Source of the DNA: Gemmatimonadota bacterium
GTDB lineage: Bacteria > Gemmatimonadota > Gemmatimonadetes > Longimicrobiales > Gaopeijiaceae
Length of the DNA stretch: 41,646 bases
Reading direction: 5' to 3'
NCBI GenBank assembly: GCA_022825135.1
Contig: JAJDYN010000022.1
Coordinates: 132,891-174,536, forward strand
In this document: positions 7,837-16,833 of the stretch, one piece after another
Numbering within the stretch: position 1 is the stretch's first letter
Layout: each line of letters begins with the position of its first letter
Position numbers and translations under genes: made by a program
The notes under the pieces: model-generated
Database searches by the model: none
What the model was told of the DNA's origin: nothing
Seen by the model: only the letters and a program-made list of their open reading frames with translations

Positions 7837-9519
7837 ATGCGCCGCCGCTTCCTCGCATTACCGTGGATACCCGTACTCCTTCTGCTCGGGACGACGCCCG
7901 CTCCCCGTTTCGTCGAGGCGCCCCACGACGGGATTGTCGTCGAGCGACCTCGCCCCGGGATCGACGTCGAGGCGTACCGCTTCGAGCTGACCCTCGGCGA
8001 CGCCGCCGACCGGATCACCGGACGGGCGACGGTGAGGTTTCGTTTCACCGCGGACGGAGTCGTGGAGCTTCCGCTCGACCTGATCGGGGTGAGGCCCGAC
8101 GGTCGGGGAATGGAGGTGACGGGCGTCCGGGCAGCGGGGCGTCCCCTCGAATACCGTCACGAAAACGACCTCCTCACGGTGGGGCTGACCCCGGGCGGCC
8201 GCACCGGCGAACGGGACTCGGTGACGGTGAGCTACCGGGGCGCGCCCGCGTCCGGCCTCCGCATCGGGCCCAACAAGTACGGCGAACGCACCTTCTTCAG
8301 CGACAACTGGCCCAACCGGGCGCGCAACTGGCTGCCCACGGTGGACCATATCGCGGAGAAGGCGGCGTGCGAATTCGTCGTCACCGCGCCGGCACACTAC
8401 CAGGTCGTGTCCAACGGCGTCATCGTCGAAGAAACGGACCTCGACGGGGGCATGCGCCGCACCCACTGGAGGCAGTCGGTGCCCATCTCCCCGTGGCTCT
8501 TCGTGGTGGGCGTGGCGCGTTTCGCGGTGCAGCACCTAGGCGAGTTCGACGGCCGGCCGGTCCAGACCTGGGTCTACGCGCGCGACCGCGACGCCGGCTT
8601 CCACGACTTCGCGGTCCCTACCCTTCGCGCGCTCGCCTTCTTCGACGACTACGTGGGCCCCTTCGCCTACGAGAAGCTCGCCAACATCACCTCGCCGGCC
8701 ACCGGCGGGGGCATGGAGGCCGCGACCGCCCTCATGTACAGCGAGAATGCGGTCACGGGGGACAGGCCGGTGCGCTGGCGCAACGTCGTCATCCACGAGA
8801 TCGCGCACCAGTGGTTCGGCAACGCGGTCACCGAGTCCGAATGGGACGACGTGTGGCTGAGCGAGGGGTTCGCAACCTACTTCACGCTGCTCTTCCGCGA
8901 GCACGCCTACGGGAGGGACGACTTCGTCGCCGGCCTCCGGCAGGCGGCGGAGCGCGTCCGGGCCTGGTACGAGCAGAATCCCGACTATCGCATCGTCCAC
9001 GACGGACTCGAGGACATGTCGCGGGTGACCAGCGTGGCGACCTACCAGAAGGGCGCCTGGGTGCTGCACATGCTCCGGGGGCGGATCGGCGACGAGGCCT
9101 TCCAGAGGGGCATCCGCACCTACTATGCCCGTCATCTTAACGGCACGGCCTCGACCGACGACCTCATGCAGGCCATGGAGGAGGCTTCCGGCGACGACCT
9201 GCAGGCCTTCTTCGACCAGTGGCTCCGGCACGGGGGCAATCCGGTCTTCGAGGGATCATGGGCGTACGATTCCGATGCCGGAGCGGTGCGCGTCGATCTG
9301 CGCCAGGTGCAGGAGACGGGGCTGTTCCGAATGCCGCTCGACATCGGGGTCTACATGGGAAGTGATCGGCTTCCGGCCCGGGTCGTCACCGTCGAGGTGG
9401 ACGCGGCCTCGCACAGTTTCGCGATCCCGGTCGACGCGGAACCCGCCGATGTCCGCCTGGACCCGGAAACGTGGGCGCTGTTCACGGCGGAGTTCGAGCG
9501 AGCGGCAGAGGCGCCCTAG
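7837..9519 (+). CDS. M1 family zinc aminopeptidase, secreted
   Basis: A 560-residue metallopeptidase. The ATG at 7837 is chosen over upstream codons because GGAGG lies at 7828-7832 and the product then begins with a signal-peptide-like stretch (RRRFLALPWIPVLLLL). An N-terminal beta domain is followed by the exopeptidase motif GGGMEA (residues 290-295) and the zinc site H320-E-I-A-H324 with the third ligand E343 in LSEGFATYF. The SVATYQKGAW segment holds the transition-state tyrosine seen in LTA4H-like enzymes. It lacks the long C-terminal helical domain of PepN, as expected for this short subgroup. It probably removes N-terminal amino acids from peptides outside the cytoplasm. Its stop codon overlaps that of the convergent RND gene. 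Confidence 0.93.
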   Translation: MRRRFLALPWIPVLLLLGTTPAPRFVEAPHDGIVVERPRPGIDVEAYRFELTLGDAADRITGRATVRFRFTADGVVELPLDLIGVRPDGRGMEVTGVRAAGRPLEYRHENDLLTVGLTPGGRTGERDSVTVSYRGAPASGLRIGPNKYGERTFFSDNWPNRARNWLPTVDHIAEKAACEFVVTAPAHYQVVSNGVIVEETDLDGGMRRTHWRQSVPISPWLFVVGVARFAVQHLGEFDGRPVQTWVYARDRDAGFHDFAVPTLRALAFFDDYVGPFAYEKLANITSPATGGGMEAATALMYSENAVTGDRPVRWRNVVIHEIAHQWFGNAVTESEWDDVWLSEGFATYFTLLFREHAYGRDDFVAGLRQAAERVRAWYEQNPDYRIVHDGLEDMSRVTSVATYQKGAWVLHMLRGRIGDEAFQRGIRTYYARHLNGTASTDDLMQAMEEASGDDLQAFFDQWLRHGGNPVFEGSWAYDSDAGAVRVDLRQVQETGLFRMPLDIGVYMGSDRLPARVVTVEVDAASHSFAIPVDAEPADVRLDPETWALFTAEFERAAEAP

Positions 9520-12500
9520 GCGGCCGGAGAAGCGACCGGTCCCCTCTCTGTGAGGCGGTGGTGCACCATGGTCAGAGCGGGCACGATCAGCATCAGAACA
9601 GCCGTCGCAAACAGGATTCCGAAGCCCAGTGAAGCCGCCATCGGCACCAGGAACTGCGCCTGCAGGCTGCGCTCGAAGACGAGCGGGGCCACCCCCAGGA
9701 AGGTGGTCACGGAGGTAAGCAGGATCGGACGGAAGCGCGCCTTGGCTCCGTCGATGATCGCCTCCCGGCCGGGCATGCCCCGCCGGAGGCGATCGTTGAT
9801 GAAATCGATCATGACCAGGGAATCGTTCACCACGACACCGCTCAGGCCGATCACGCCGAACATCGACATCATGCTCATGGGCAGTCCCAGAAGCAGATGG
9901 CCGGCGATCGCGCCGATGATCCCGAAGGGGATCGCGGCCATGACGATCAGGGGCTTGGTATAGGAGCCGAAGGGCACGGCAAGCAGGGCGTAGATGGCCA
10001 GCAGAGCCAGGGCGAAACCGCTCGCCAGGGCACCGAAGGACTCCACCTGCTCCTGCTGCTGGCCTCCGAAGCTGTAGGAGAGACCCGGGTCGCGGGCGGC
10101 CAGCTCCGGGAGAACGGTCGCGGCAAGCTGTTCCGTTACCTCACCTCCGGTGATGACTTCCCGGTCGACGTCGGCGGTGACCGTGATGACCCGCTCTCCG
10201 TCCGTCCGCCGGATCATGGTGGGCGAGTCTCCCAGGCGCACCGAGGCCACTCGCCCCAGCGGCACCTCCCCTCCCGTGGGCGTGCGCACCCGGTACTCTT
10301 CCACGTCCGCGATGGTGTTGCGTTCCTCTTCGGGCAGGCGAACGTAGACGCGCACCTCCTCCCGGCCGCGCTGTACGCGCACCGCCTCGTTGCCGAAGAA
10401 CGCGGAGCGCACCTGCCGGGCCAGGGCATCCAGCGTCAGCCCCATGGTTCGGGCCTCCGGGCGCAAGTCGAGCTGGATCTCCCTGAGTCCCTGATCCTGG
10501 TCCGCCCGGACATCGAACACGCCCTCGAACGCCCGCAGGCGCTCGATCAGGGTGTCGGCGACCGATGCCAACCGCGCGGGATCCGGATGGGCAAGCTCGA
10601 CGTGAACCGGAAAGCCGAAGTCGAGCAACTCGGCTGCGATGGTGAGCGATCTCGCTTCGGGGATGGGACCCAGTTCCTCCCGCCACGCCTGCTGGAAGCC
10701 GGCCGCGGACACGTCGCGGAATCCCGCGGTTACGAGCTTGAATTCCACCGCCGCCAGGTTGGGGCGCGGATCGGCTGAGGGTCCGGCTCCAAAGGGCTGC
10801 ATCTGCCGGGCCTCCTGGCCCACCGTCAGGTTCACGCCTTCCAGGAGCGATCCGGCGCTCTCGGCAGACAGACGTGCGATGGCCCGGTGTCCGGCCTGCT
10901 CCACATGGGCGGCCATCTCGGAGGTCCGCTCCGCGGGGGTGCCTTCAGGCATCTCCAGCGTGGCCGTGACCAGGTCCGCCTCCACCGTAGGCATGAAGTT
11001 CACCCGGATGATGCCTGCCGGAATCATCGCGACGGAGAGGATGATGAGCGCGACCCCGCTCGTGATGACCAGCCCGGGCTGAGCGGTGGCAACCCTGAGG
11101 GCCCGGTCGAGAGGTTCCGCGATGAAGCGCTTCAGCCCCCGGTCGACGCCCCGCTGGATGCGGGCGACCAGATGATCGCGGGAGCCACGCCGGTGCCTGC
11201 CGGGATCCGGCATGTGAGAGAGGTGGTTCGGCAGCACCAGGAGTGACTCGACGAGCGAGAACATGAGGACGGAGATGACGACGACGGGCAGCATGGTCAT
11301 CAGTCTGCCCATGACGCTCGGGACGAAGAACAGCGGGCAGAACGCCACCACGGTGGTGAGGACGGCGAAGATCACCGGGCCCGTGATGCGGCGGGTCCCC
11401 CGGATGGACGCGTCCACACCGCGCCACCCCTTCTCGCGCTCTGCATGGATGTTCTCGCCCACCACCACCGCGTCATCGACTACGATGCCAACGGCGAGGA
11501 TGAATGCGAAGAGCGTCATCATGTTGATCGACACGGCCAGCCAGTTCATCACGGCGAAAGTGCCGACGAACGACACCGCGATTCCGACCGCCACCCAGAA
11601 CGCGAGCCTGAGATCGAGAAAGAGGGTGAGGGAGAGAAGGACGAGCGCCAGGCCGATGAGGCCGTTCTTCACCAGCAGCCCCAGGCGGCTTTCGAAGATC
11701 TGGCCGGTGTTGTTCCACACCTCGAGCTCAACCCCGGCCGGCAGCGACGGGATGACCTCCTCCTCCAGGTGCTCCTCGACGGCCGCGACAATGTCGAGCA
11801 CCTTCTCGTCCGAGGTGCGAAAGACCTCCACGTAGACCGCGGGCTGGCCCTGGAAGCGCGTGATCAGGTCCACATCGCGGAAGCCGTCGCGCACTTCGGC
11901 GATGTCTCCCAGGCGCACCACGGTGCCGTCCACCCGGCTGAGGACTATGATTTCCTCGAAATCGTGCTGCGTGTAGTTCTGTCCGGTGGTGCGGATGCGC
12001 ACCTCCTCGTCCCTCGTGTCGATGCTGCCCGCGGACAGCTCCAGGGAGCCGCCGCGCACCGTGTTGGCGATGTCCCCGAGAGTCAGGCCGAGCGCCCGCA
12101 GCTGATGAAGGGGGACCTCGACGGAGATCTCGTAGTCGCGAATGCCCGTCGTCTCGACATAGGAGACGACCGGCAGGGCCGAGAGCCCGTCTTCGGTGCG
12201 GTACGCGAGTTCCTTGAGCGTGCGCTCGCCCACGTCGCCGAACAGCACCAGGCGGATGACGCTCTGGCGATTGGTCAGTTCGCTGACCTCGGGGCGCTCC
12301 GCGCCGGCGGGGAAGGTCTGGATCCGGTCGACCTGGGCCTTGACGTCGTCGAGTGCCCGGGCGATATCCGCGCCCAGCTGGAGTTCCACCGTCACCGACC
12401 CTCGCCCCTCGGCCGCCGTCGAACGGATCTCCTTGACGTCGTCAACCGCCTCGACCTGCTCCTCGATCCTGCGCAGGATCGACTCTTCGATCTCGTCGGG

Positions 12501-12728
12501 CGTGGCCCCCGGATAGGGCACCGAGACGATAACCTGGTCGAGGGAAATCTCCGGGAAGACCTCCTGGACCAGGCCGCGCAGGGAGAAGAAGCCGGCCGCC
12601 AGAATGAAGAACATGAGCAGGTTGGCAGCGACCCCGTTGCGGGCCATGTAGGCGATGGGGCCGCGCGCCTCCCGCGGCGGGTCGTACGACGAGGGCTCGT
12701 CGGGCGAGGGCTCGTCGGGGCGGCTCAT
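9516..12728 (-). CDS. RND efflux pump, inner-membrane transporter
   Basis: A 1070-residue HAE-type RND permease, the normal size. The ATG at 12728 overlaps the adaptor stop codon by four bases. TM1 lies at about residues 32-50, a large periplasmic porter loop follows, then TM2-6. TM4 carries the proton-relay pair D418-D419 in GIVVDDAVVVGENI. A second porter loop and TM7-12 complete the duplicated layout. It uses the proton gradient to push substrates from the periplasm or inner membrane through the adaptor and outer-membrane factor encoded just upstream. Substrate cannot be deduced. The frame continues upstream of 12728 into the adaptor gene, but those codons are not part of this protein. Confidence 0.95.
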   Translation of the reverse strand: MSRPDEPSPDEPSSYDPPREARGPIAYMARNGVAANLLMFFILAAGFFSLRGLVQEVFPEISLDQVIVSVPYPGATPDEIEESILRRIEEQVEAVDDVKEIRSTAAEGRGSVTVELQLGADIARALDDVKAQVDRIQTFPAGAERPEVSELTNRQSVIRLVLFGDVGERTLKELAYRTEDGLSALPVVSYVETTGIRDYEISVEVPLHQLRALGLTLGDIANTVRGGSLELSAGSIDTRDEEVRIRTTGQNYTQHDFEEIIVLSRVDGTVVRLGDIAEVRDGFRDVDLITRFQGQPAVYVEVFRTSDEKVLDIVAAVEEHLEEEVIPSLPAGVELEVWNNTGQIFESRLGLLVKNGLIGLALVLLSLTLFLDLRLAFWVAVGIAVSFVGTFAVMNWLAVSINMMTLFAFILAVGIVVDDAVVVGENIHAEREKGWRGVDASIRGTRRITGPVIFAVLTTVVAFCPLFFVPSVMGRLMTMLPVVVISVLMFSLVESLLVLPNHLSHMPDPGRHRRGSRDHLVARIQRGVDRGLKRFIAEPLDRALRVATAQPGLVITSGVALIILSVAMIPAGIIRVNFMPTVEADLVTATLEMPEGTPAERTSEMAAHVEQAGHRAIARLSAESAGSLLEGVNLTVGQEARQMQPFGAGPSADPRPNLAAVEFKLVTAGFRDVSAAGFQQAWREELGPIPEARSLTIAAELLDFGFPVHVELAHPDPARLASVADTLIERLRAFEGVFDVRADQDQGLREIQLDLRPEARTMGLTLDALARQVRSAFFGNEAVRVQRGREEVRVYVRLPEEERNTIADVEEYRVRTPTGGEVPLGRVASVRLGDSPTMIRRTDGERVITVTADVDREVITGGEVTEQLAATVLPELAARDPGLSYSFGGQQQEQVESFGALASGFALALLAIYALLAVPFGSYTKPLIVMAAIPFGIIGAIAGHLLLGLPMSMMSMFGVIGLSGVVVNDSLVMIDFINDRLRRGMPGREAIIDGAKARFRPILLTSVTTFLGVAPLVFERSLQAQFLVPMAASLGFGILFATAVLMLIVPALTMVHHRLTERGPVASPAA

Positions 12729-13957
12729 CCGGGCCCGTCGGCGCTCGTCCGCACCACCATGCCCTCGGTGGCGAACTGCAGCCCGCTCAGCACAACCGCC
12801 TGCCCTTCCGCAAGGGCGCCGGTGACGTACACGAGTTCGTCGGCGCGCTGCAGGACGCCCACCGGAACGATGGTGACCAGAGTGTCCTGGCGCAGCGCCC
12901 AGATTTCGTTCCCGGTCCGCAACGCGGAACGCGGCACGGTGAAGTACCGCTCGGGGGCGGCCCCGGCGATGCGCACCTCCACGAACTGACCGACCAGGAG
13001 GGGTGGACCGCTCGAGCCGTCCTCCATCTCCGCGCCATCGCCCTCGGGGCTGGTCGCCCGGCCGCCCGCGAACGGCTCGGGGACGCGGACCACCACGTCG
13101 ATCGTTCGGGTCTGCTCGTCCAGGGCGGCTTCGGCGCGGTCCACGTATCCCGACCACGCGTACACGCCCTCCCCGTACTCCGCCATCACCGTCGCCTCCA
13201 CGCTTGCGTCGTCATCACCTGCATCAAGCATCCAGAGGTCGGGGATGAGGGCCGCATCGGCGTCCGACAGGGGAACCACCACCTCCACGGCGTCGTCGGC
13301 GTAGAGCCGGCCCACGCCTTGCCCGGCAGCCACGAACTGTCCCACGTCCACCATCTCGGTCCGCACGATGCCGCTGAAGGGCGCGCGCACCTCCGTCCGG
13401 GCGAGCGCCAGCTCCGCGTCGGCGAGAGCCGCGCTGTCCCGCGCCAGCGCAGCCCGGGCGGCGGCCAGCTGCGGCTCCCTGAGCGTAAGCGGGCTCGCCT
13501 CGCCCGGAGGGGCGGCGTCCGCCCGCCGGCGCAGGAACCCCTCGTATTCGGCGCGGGCAATCCGGGCTTCCTCCTCGGCCTGCAGGAGCGCGACCAGCTG
13601 CGCGGCGACGTTGGCGCGCGCCTGTTGCACCCGGTTCAGGTAGTCCGCGTCGTCGATCCGGAAGAGGACCTCGCCCTCACTCACCCGCCCGCCGCTCAGG
13701 AAGGCCGGCGCGACCGACGCGACCTTGCCGTTGATCTGGGCGGCGACATCGATCTCGGCGCGCGGTCGCACCGTGCCCGCGCTGTAGACGGGGATGGCGC
13801 CGTCCCGGGCAGTAGCGGGGGCGGTCGTGACGAACGGCGCCTGCGAGCCCGGCTCGCGCAGCGGGGGGTCGGGACGAAGGGCGATCATCACGGCCGCCAG
13901 GACGACGGCGCCCCCGAGGATGCCCGCGGCGATCAGAAAACTGCGGCGGCGACTCAT
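12725..13957 (-). CDS. RND efflux periplasmic adaptor (membrane fusion protein)
   Basis: A 410-residue HlyD/AcrA-type adaptor. One N-terminal membrane anchor (about residues 7-27) precedes the lipoyl half-domain (SAGTVRPRAEIDVAAQINGKV, then GEVLFRIDDADY). A coiled-coil hairpin rich in Ala/Glu/Arg (about 110-185) and the second lipoyl half (ARTEVRAPFSGIVRTEMVDVGQFV) follow, then beta-barrel and membrane-proximal domains. It bridges the pump and the outer-membrane channel. The acidic insertion in the barrel domain (AGDDDASVEA) is unusual but the fold looks intact. The start codon abuts the stop of the outer-membrane gene with no gap. Confidence 0.93.
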   Translation of the reverse strand: MSRRRSFLIAAGILGGAVVLAAVMIALRPDPPLREPGSQAPFVTTAPATARDGAIPVYSAGTVRPRAEIDVAAQINGKVASVAPAFLSGGRVSEGEVLFRIDDADYLNRVQQARANVAAQLVALLQAEEEARIARAEYEGFLRRRADAAPPGEASPLTLREPQLAAARAALARDSAALADAELALARTEVRAPFSGIVRTEMVDVGQFVAAGQGVGRLYADDAVEVVVPLSDADAALIPDLWMLDAGDDDASVEATVMAEYGEGVYAWSGYVDRAEAALDEQTRTIDVVVRVPEPFAGGRATSPEGDGAEMEDGSSGPPLLVGQFVEVRIAGAAPERYFTVPRSALRTGNEIWALRQDTLVTIVPVGVLQRADELVYVTGALAEGQAVVLSGLQFATEGMVVRTSADGPG

Positions 13958-15496
13958 CTAATCGGTCCCCCGGGTTGGCGTGTCGGCGTGTTCTGCGGAT
14001 TCGCTGGCGGGTACCATGCGAGGGCCTTCGAGCTCCTCCGGCGGAACGGTCCAGTCGCCGCCCAGCGAACGGTGTACCGCCAGGCGCGCCAGCGCCAGAT
14101 CGCGGCGTGCGCCGGCGAGCGTCGACTCGACGTTGAGGAGCGCGCGCACGGCGTCGAGATAGTCGACGTAGCCTCCCACGCCGGCGGCGTAGCGGCGCGA
14201 CTGCAGCTCGACCGACGCGAGAGCCTCCTCCCGCTGCGATGCGAGGAAGTCGTGGCGCCGCCCTTCGTTGCCGAGCGCGGCCAGCGCCGCCTCCACCTCG
14301 TGCACCGCCGTCACCACAGTGCGGCCGTACGCGGCGGCCGCCTGACCGAAGCGGGCGTGCGCGACGGCGATGTTGCTGCGGATGCGACCCCCCTGGAAGA
14401 TCGGGGCGGTCAGGTTGCCGAGCAGATTGCGAAACCACTGGTCGACGTTGAAGAGCCCGTCGGCGTCCGCGGACTGCACCCCGATCGTGCCCGAGAACGA
14501 CAGGGAAGGGAGCATTTCGGCCCGGCGCGCACCGATGGTGAAGCGGGCGGCCTCGAGCCGCAAGCCCGCGGAGCGCACGTCCGGCCGCTGGACCAGGAGG
14601 TCGGCCGGCACCCCCGCGGAGACGGGATCGCCCGACGGCAGCGGCGCCAGCGAATCGGGAAGGATCGCGTCGAGCTTCTCGCGGAAGCCGCCCACCAGAA
14701 CGGCCAGACGCCCTTCGGCGTTGACCAGCTGGCTCTCCAGCTGAGGAAGGGCGGCCTGCGTGTTTCGAAGTTCCTGGCGAACCTGGTAGAGTTCGAAGGA
14801 GGTGACCAGTCCGCGGTCGTAGCGGGTCTCCGCGAGTTCCTCCCGCTCCAGGAGCACGTCGATCGTCTCGCGGGCGAGGGCTTCGCGCCTGCGCAGGTCG
14901 GCGATTTCGAAGTAGGTCGTGATGGTCTCGGACAGCACGCCGATGCGCGCGGCGTGGTAGTCCGACTCCGACGCCAGGTACTCCTGCCCGGCGGCCCGCG
15001 AATCGTTGCGGGCGCGTCCCCAGAAATCCAGTTCGTACGCGAAGTCGACGCCCAGCGACCAGGTCTCGATGCCGAGGCGCTCGGGGAACTCGAAGCCGGG
15101 CAGGCGGTCGCCCGCGATTTCGCGGAACTGCTGGCCGAAGCCGGCGTTGGACGGGTTGTCCGTGTCGCTGACGTTCGCGCTGGCCTGAATGGCGGGAAGC
15201 AGCGAGGCGCGCGCGATCCCCGCCTGGGCCCTGGCCTGCTGCACCCGCGCCACCGCTTCCGCCAGGTCGAAGTTGGCGGCCAGCACCGAGTCGATGACGG
15301 TGTTGAGCGCCGGATCCTGGAAGGTGGTCCACCACTCCCTGGCCTCATACGCGCCCGACTCCGCGCTCCCCTCGAAACTGTCGGGAAGCTCGGCGACCGG
15401 CTCCGGCACCGAGGGCGCCGGCGCGAGAGAGCACGCTGCGAGGAGGAGCAGCGATGACAGCGCCGCGAGGGGCGCAGGCGTCTGCTGAACGTTCAT
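13958..15496 (-). CDS. Outer-membrane efflux lipoprotein (NodT/OprM family)
   Basis: A 512-residue TolC-fold channel. The ATG at 15496 is chosen because the product then begins with a lipoprotein signal ending in LLLLAACS, usual for OprM/NodT proteins; an upstream in-frame start would add 26 unlikely residues. Two outer-membrane-factor repeats are visible, with family signatures ARVQQARAQAGIARASLLPAI, DFAYELDFWGR and LLVQRPDVRSAGLRLEAA. It forms the exit duct of the tripartite pump and is the first gene of the three-gene operon. Confidence 0.95.
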   Translation of the reverse strand: MNVQQTPAPLAALSSLLLLAACSLAPAPSVPEPVAELPDSFEGSAESGAYEAREWWTTFQDPALNTVIDSVLAANFDLAEAVARVQQARAQAGIARASLLPAIQASANVSDTDNPSNAGFGQQFREIAGDRLPGFEFPERLGIETWSLGVDFAYELDFWGRARNDSRAAGQEYLASESDYHAARIGVLSETITTYFEIADLRRREALARETIDVLLEREELAETRYDRGLVTSFELYQVRQELRNTQAALPQLESQLVNAEGRLAVLVGGFREKLDAILPDSLAPLPSGDPVSAGVPADLLVQRPDVRSAGLRLEAARFTIGARRAEMLPSLSFSGTIGVQSADADGLFNVDQWFRNLLGNLTAPIFQGGRIRSNIAVAHARFGQAAAAYGRTVVTAVHEVEAALAALGNEGRRHDFLASQREEALASVELQSRRYAAGVGGYVDYLDAVRALLNVESTLAGARRDLALARLAVHRSLGGDWTVPPEELEGPRMVPASESAEHADTPTRGTD

Positions 15497-15613
15497 GACC
15501 GCGTCACCTGCCTGTGTGCACGGAGGCTGTCCGACGTGATGCGGAAAGCTGGTCCGGGGACGGGGTCGGCGCAAGCGGAAATGGGGCCGTCAACCCGGGG
15601 TTCCGTGAATTCG

Positions 15614-15967
15614 TCAGGCCGCCCGCGGCTGGATTTCGCGCTCGATCGTGGGCCGGATCGTCCGTTCGGCGATGTCGAGATCGTAGCGGGTCTGAAGATG
15701 GATCCAGAACTCGGCGGTGGTCCCGAAGTACCGCCCCAGCCGAAGCGCGGTGTCAACACTGACGGCTCGCCGTCCCAGGACGATATCGTTTACCCGGGGG
15801 CGCAAGATCTTCAGCACTCGTGCCAGCCCGTACACGCTGAGTCCCAACGGCCGAAGGAAGTCGTCCCGAAGTACTTCACCGGGATGTATCGGGGGAAGCC
15901 TCCGCCCGGAAGTCACATCCGAGAAGTTCACCCGCCTGCGATCGATGTCTTCGCGCCTGATTGTCAT
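15614..15967 (-). CDS. HigA-type antitoxin, no partner toxin adjacent
   Basis: A 117-residue protein with the HigA/VapI signature HPGEVLRDDFLRPLGLSVYGLA, followed by a helix-turn-helix of the Xre type (NDIVLGRRAVSVDTALRLGRYFGTTAEFW). HigA proteins bind and neutralise the HigB mRNA-cutting toxin and repress their own operon. A higB gene normally lies directly upstream, but the stretch before this gene ends within 34 bases at the DUF2911 stop, so the toxin is missing. Because it precedes the efflux operon by 117 bases on the same strand, it may act as a stand-alone repressor, possibly of that operon (inference). Confidence 0.85.
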   Translation of the reverse strand: MTIRREDIDRRRVNFSDVTSGRRLPPIHPGEVLRDDFLRPLGLSVYGLARVLKILRPRVNDIVLGRRAVSVDTALRLGRYFGTTAEFWIHLQTRYDLDIAERTIRPTIEREIQPRAA

Positions 15968-16001
15968 GACGGCTTCACGCGCGACCTCTACCGCGCGACC
16001 C

Positions 16002-16619
16002 CTACCGCGCGACCTCGAACGGCACCGTCGCCACCTGGTCGTCCCACCAGATCGTGAACACCCCGCCTTCCTGGGTCATTTCGGTGAACATGATGGTCAG
16101 CTGGTCGGCGGACATCGCGATGGTCGACACGTCCATGGTGGTGCGCATTACGTCGCGGTCCGGGGTGTAGCCGTAGGAGCCCCACAGCGCATCCGGGTTC
16201 TCCTCGCGGAAATCGTTCTTCACGCCCCAGTTGGAGAAGATGAGCGTCCACTCGTCCTGGGTGAGCTCGGCGAAGATGCTGTACTCGCCGGCCGGAAGGC
16301 GCTGGCCGCCGAAGGTCAGGTCGGTCTCGGTCATGAAGCGGGTCGACTGGTCGGCCCCGATGCGCCACACCGGCGCGCCGCGCAGGAACGCCTGGCCGTA
16401 CTCGTCTCCCGAGCCGAACAGGTCCCGGCCCCGCAGGATGGGGCGGCCGTAGGTCACGACGACCCACGAGCCGTTCTCGTAGCTGCCTTCCGCGTTGTAC
16501 GCGCCGCCCACATGGGTGGCGGCCTCTCCGCGGGGGCTCAGCGGCCTGTCCTGCGCCTGAACGGTGGTGGCGAAGGCGAGCGCCAGGGCGAGGCAGCACA
16601 GGGAGCCAAGCGTCTTCAT
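16002..16619 (-). CDS. DUF2911 family exported protein
   Basis: A 205-residue protein with a signal peptide (MKTLGSLCCLALALAFATTVQAQ). The ATG at 16619 has GGAGGAAAC in front and excludes 14 upstream codons. The DUF2911 pattern is clear: VVVTYGRPILRGRDLFG, PVWRIGADQSTRFMTETDLTFGG, then LPAGEYSIFAELTQDEWTLIFSNWG. The family is common in Bacteroidota and Gemmatimonadota and has no assigned function. A second member lies at 31666-32316. Confidence 0.9.
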   Translation of the reverse strand: MKTLGSLCCLALALAFATTVQAQDRPLSPRGEAATHVGGAYNAEGSYENGSWVVVTYGRPILRGRDLFGSGDEYGQAFLRGAPVWRIGADQSTRFMTETDLTFGGQRLPAGEYSIFAELTQDEWTLIFSNWGVKNDFREENPDALWGSYGYTPDRDVMRTTMDVSTIAMSADQLTIMFTEMTQEGGVFTIWWDDQVATVPFEVAR

Positions 16620-16833
16620 CGGTTTCCTCCGGGTCCTGGTGAATCCTGGGTCAAGGTGCAAAGCGCGCTGAATCCTATATGAGCCGGAGCATGGGAGGAA
16701 GGGGAGGAGATCCGAAGATGCGCCAACGGGCGGGACACCCCCTCATCCGGTACGTTGTCCTGAGACCGGCATCGTCTCGCGAAGCCGGCCAAGGCTCGTA
16801 CGCACACAAGACGCGCAGCTCACTGGAGGAACC

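Noticed and set aside
12729..13157. An N-terminal extension of the RND pump
   Set aside because: This stretch lies in the coding region of the adaptor in another frame and yields low-complexity Arg/Gly sequence; the overlap start ATGA at 12728 fits the operon.
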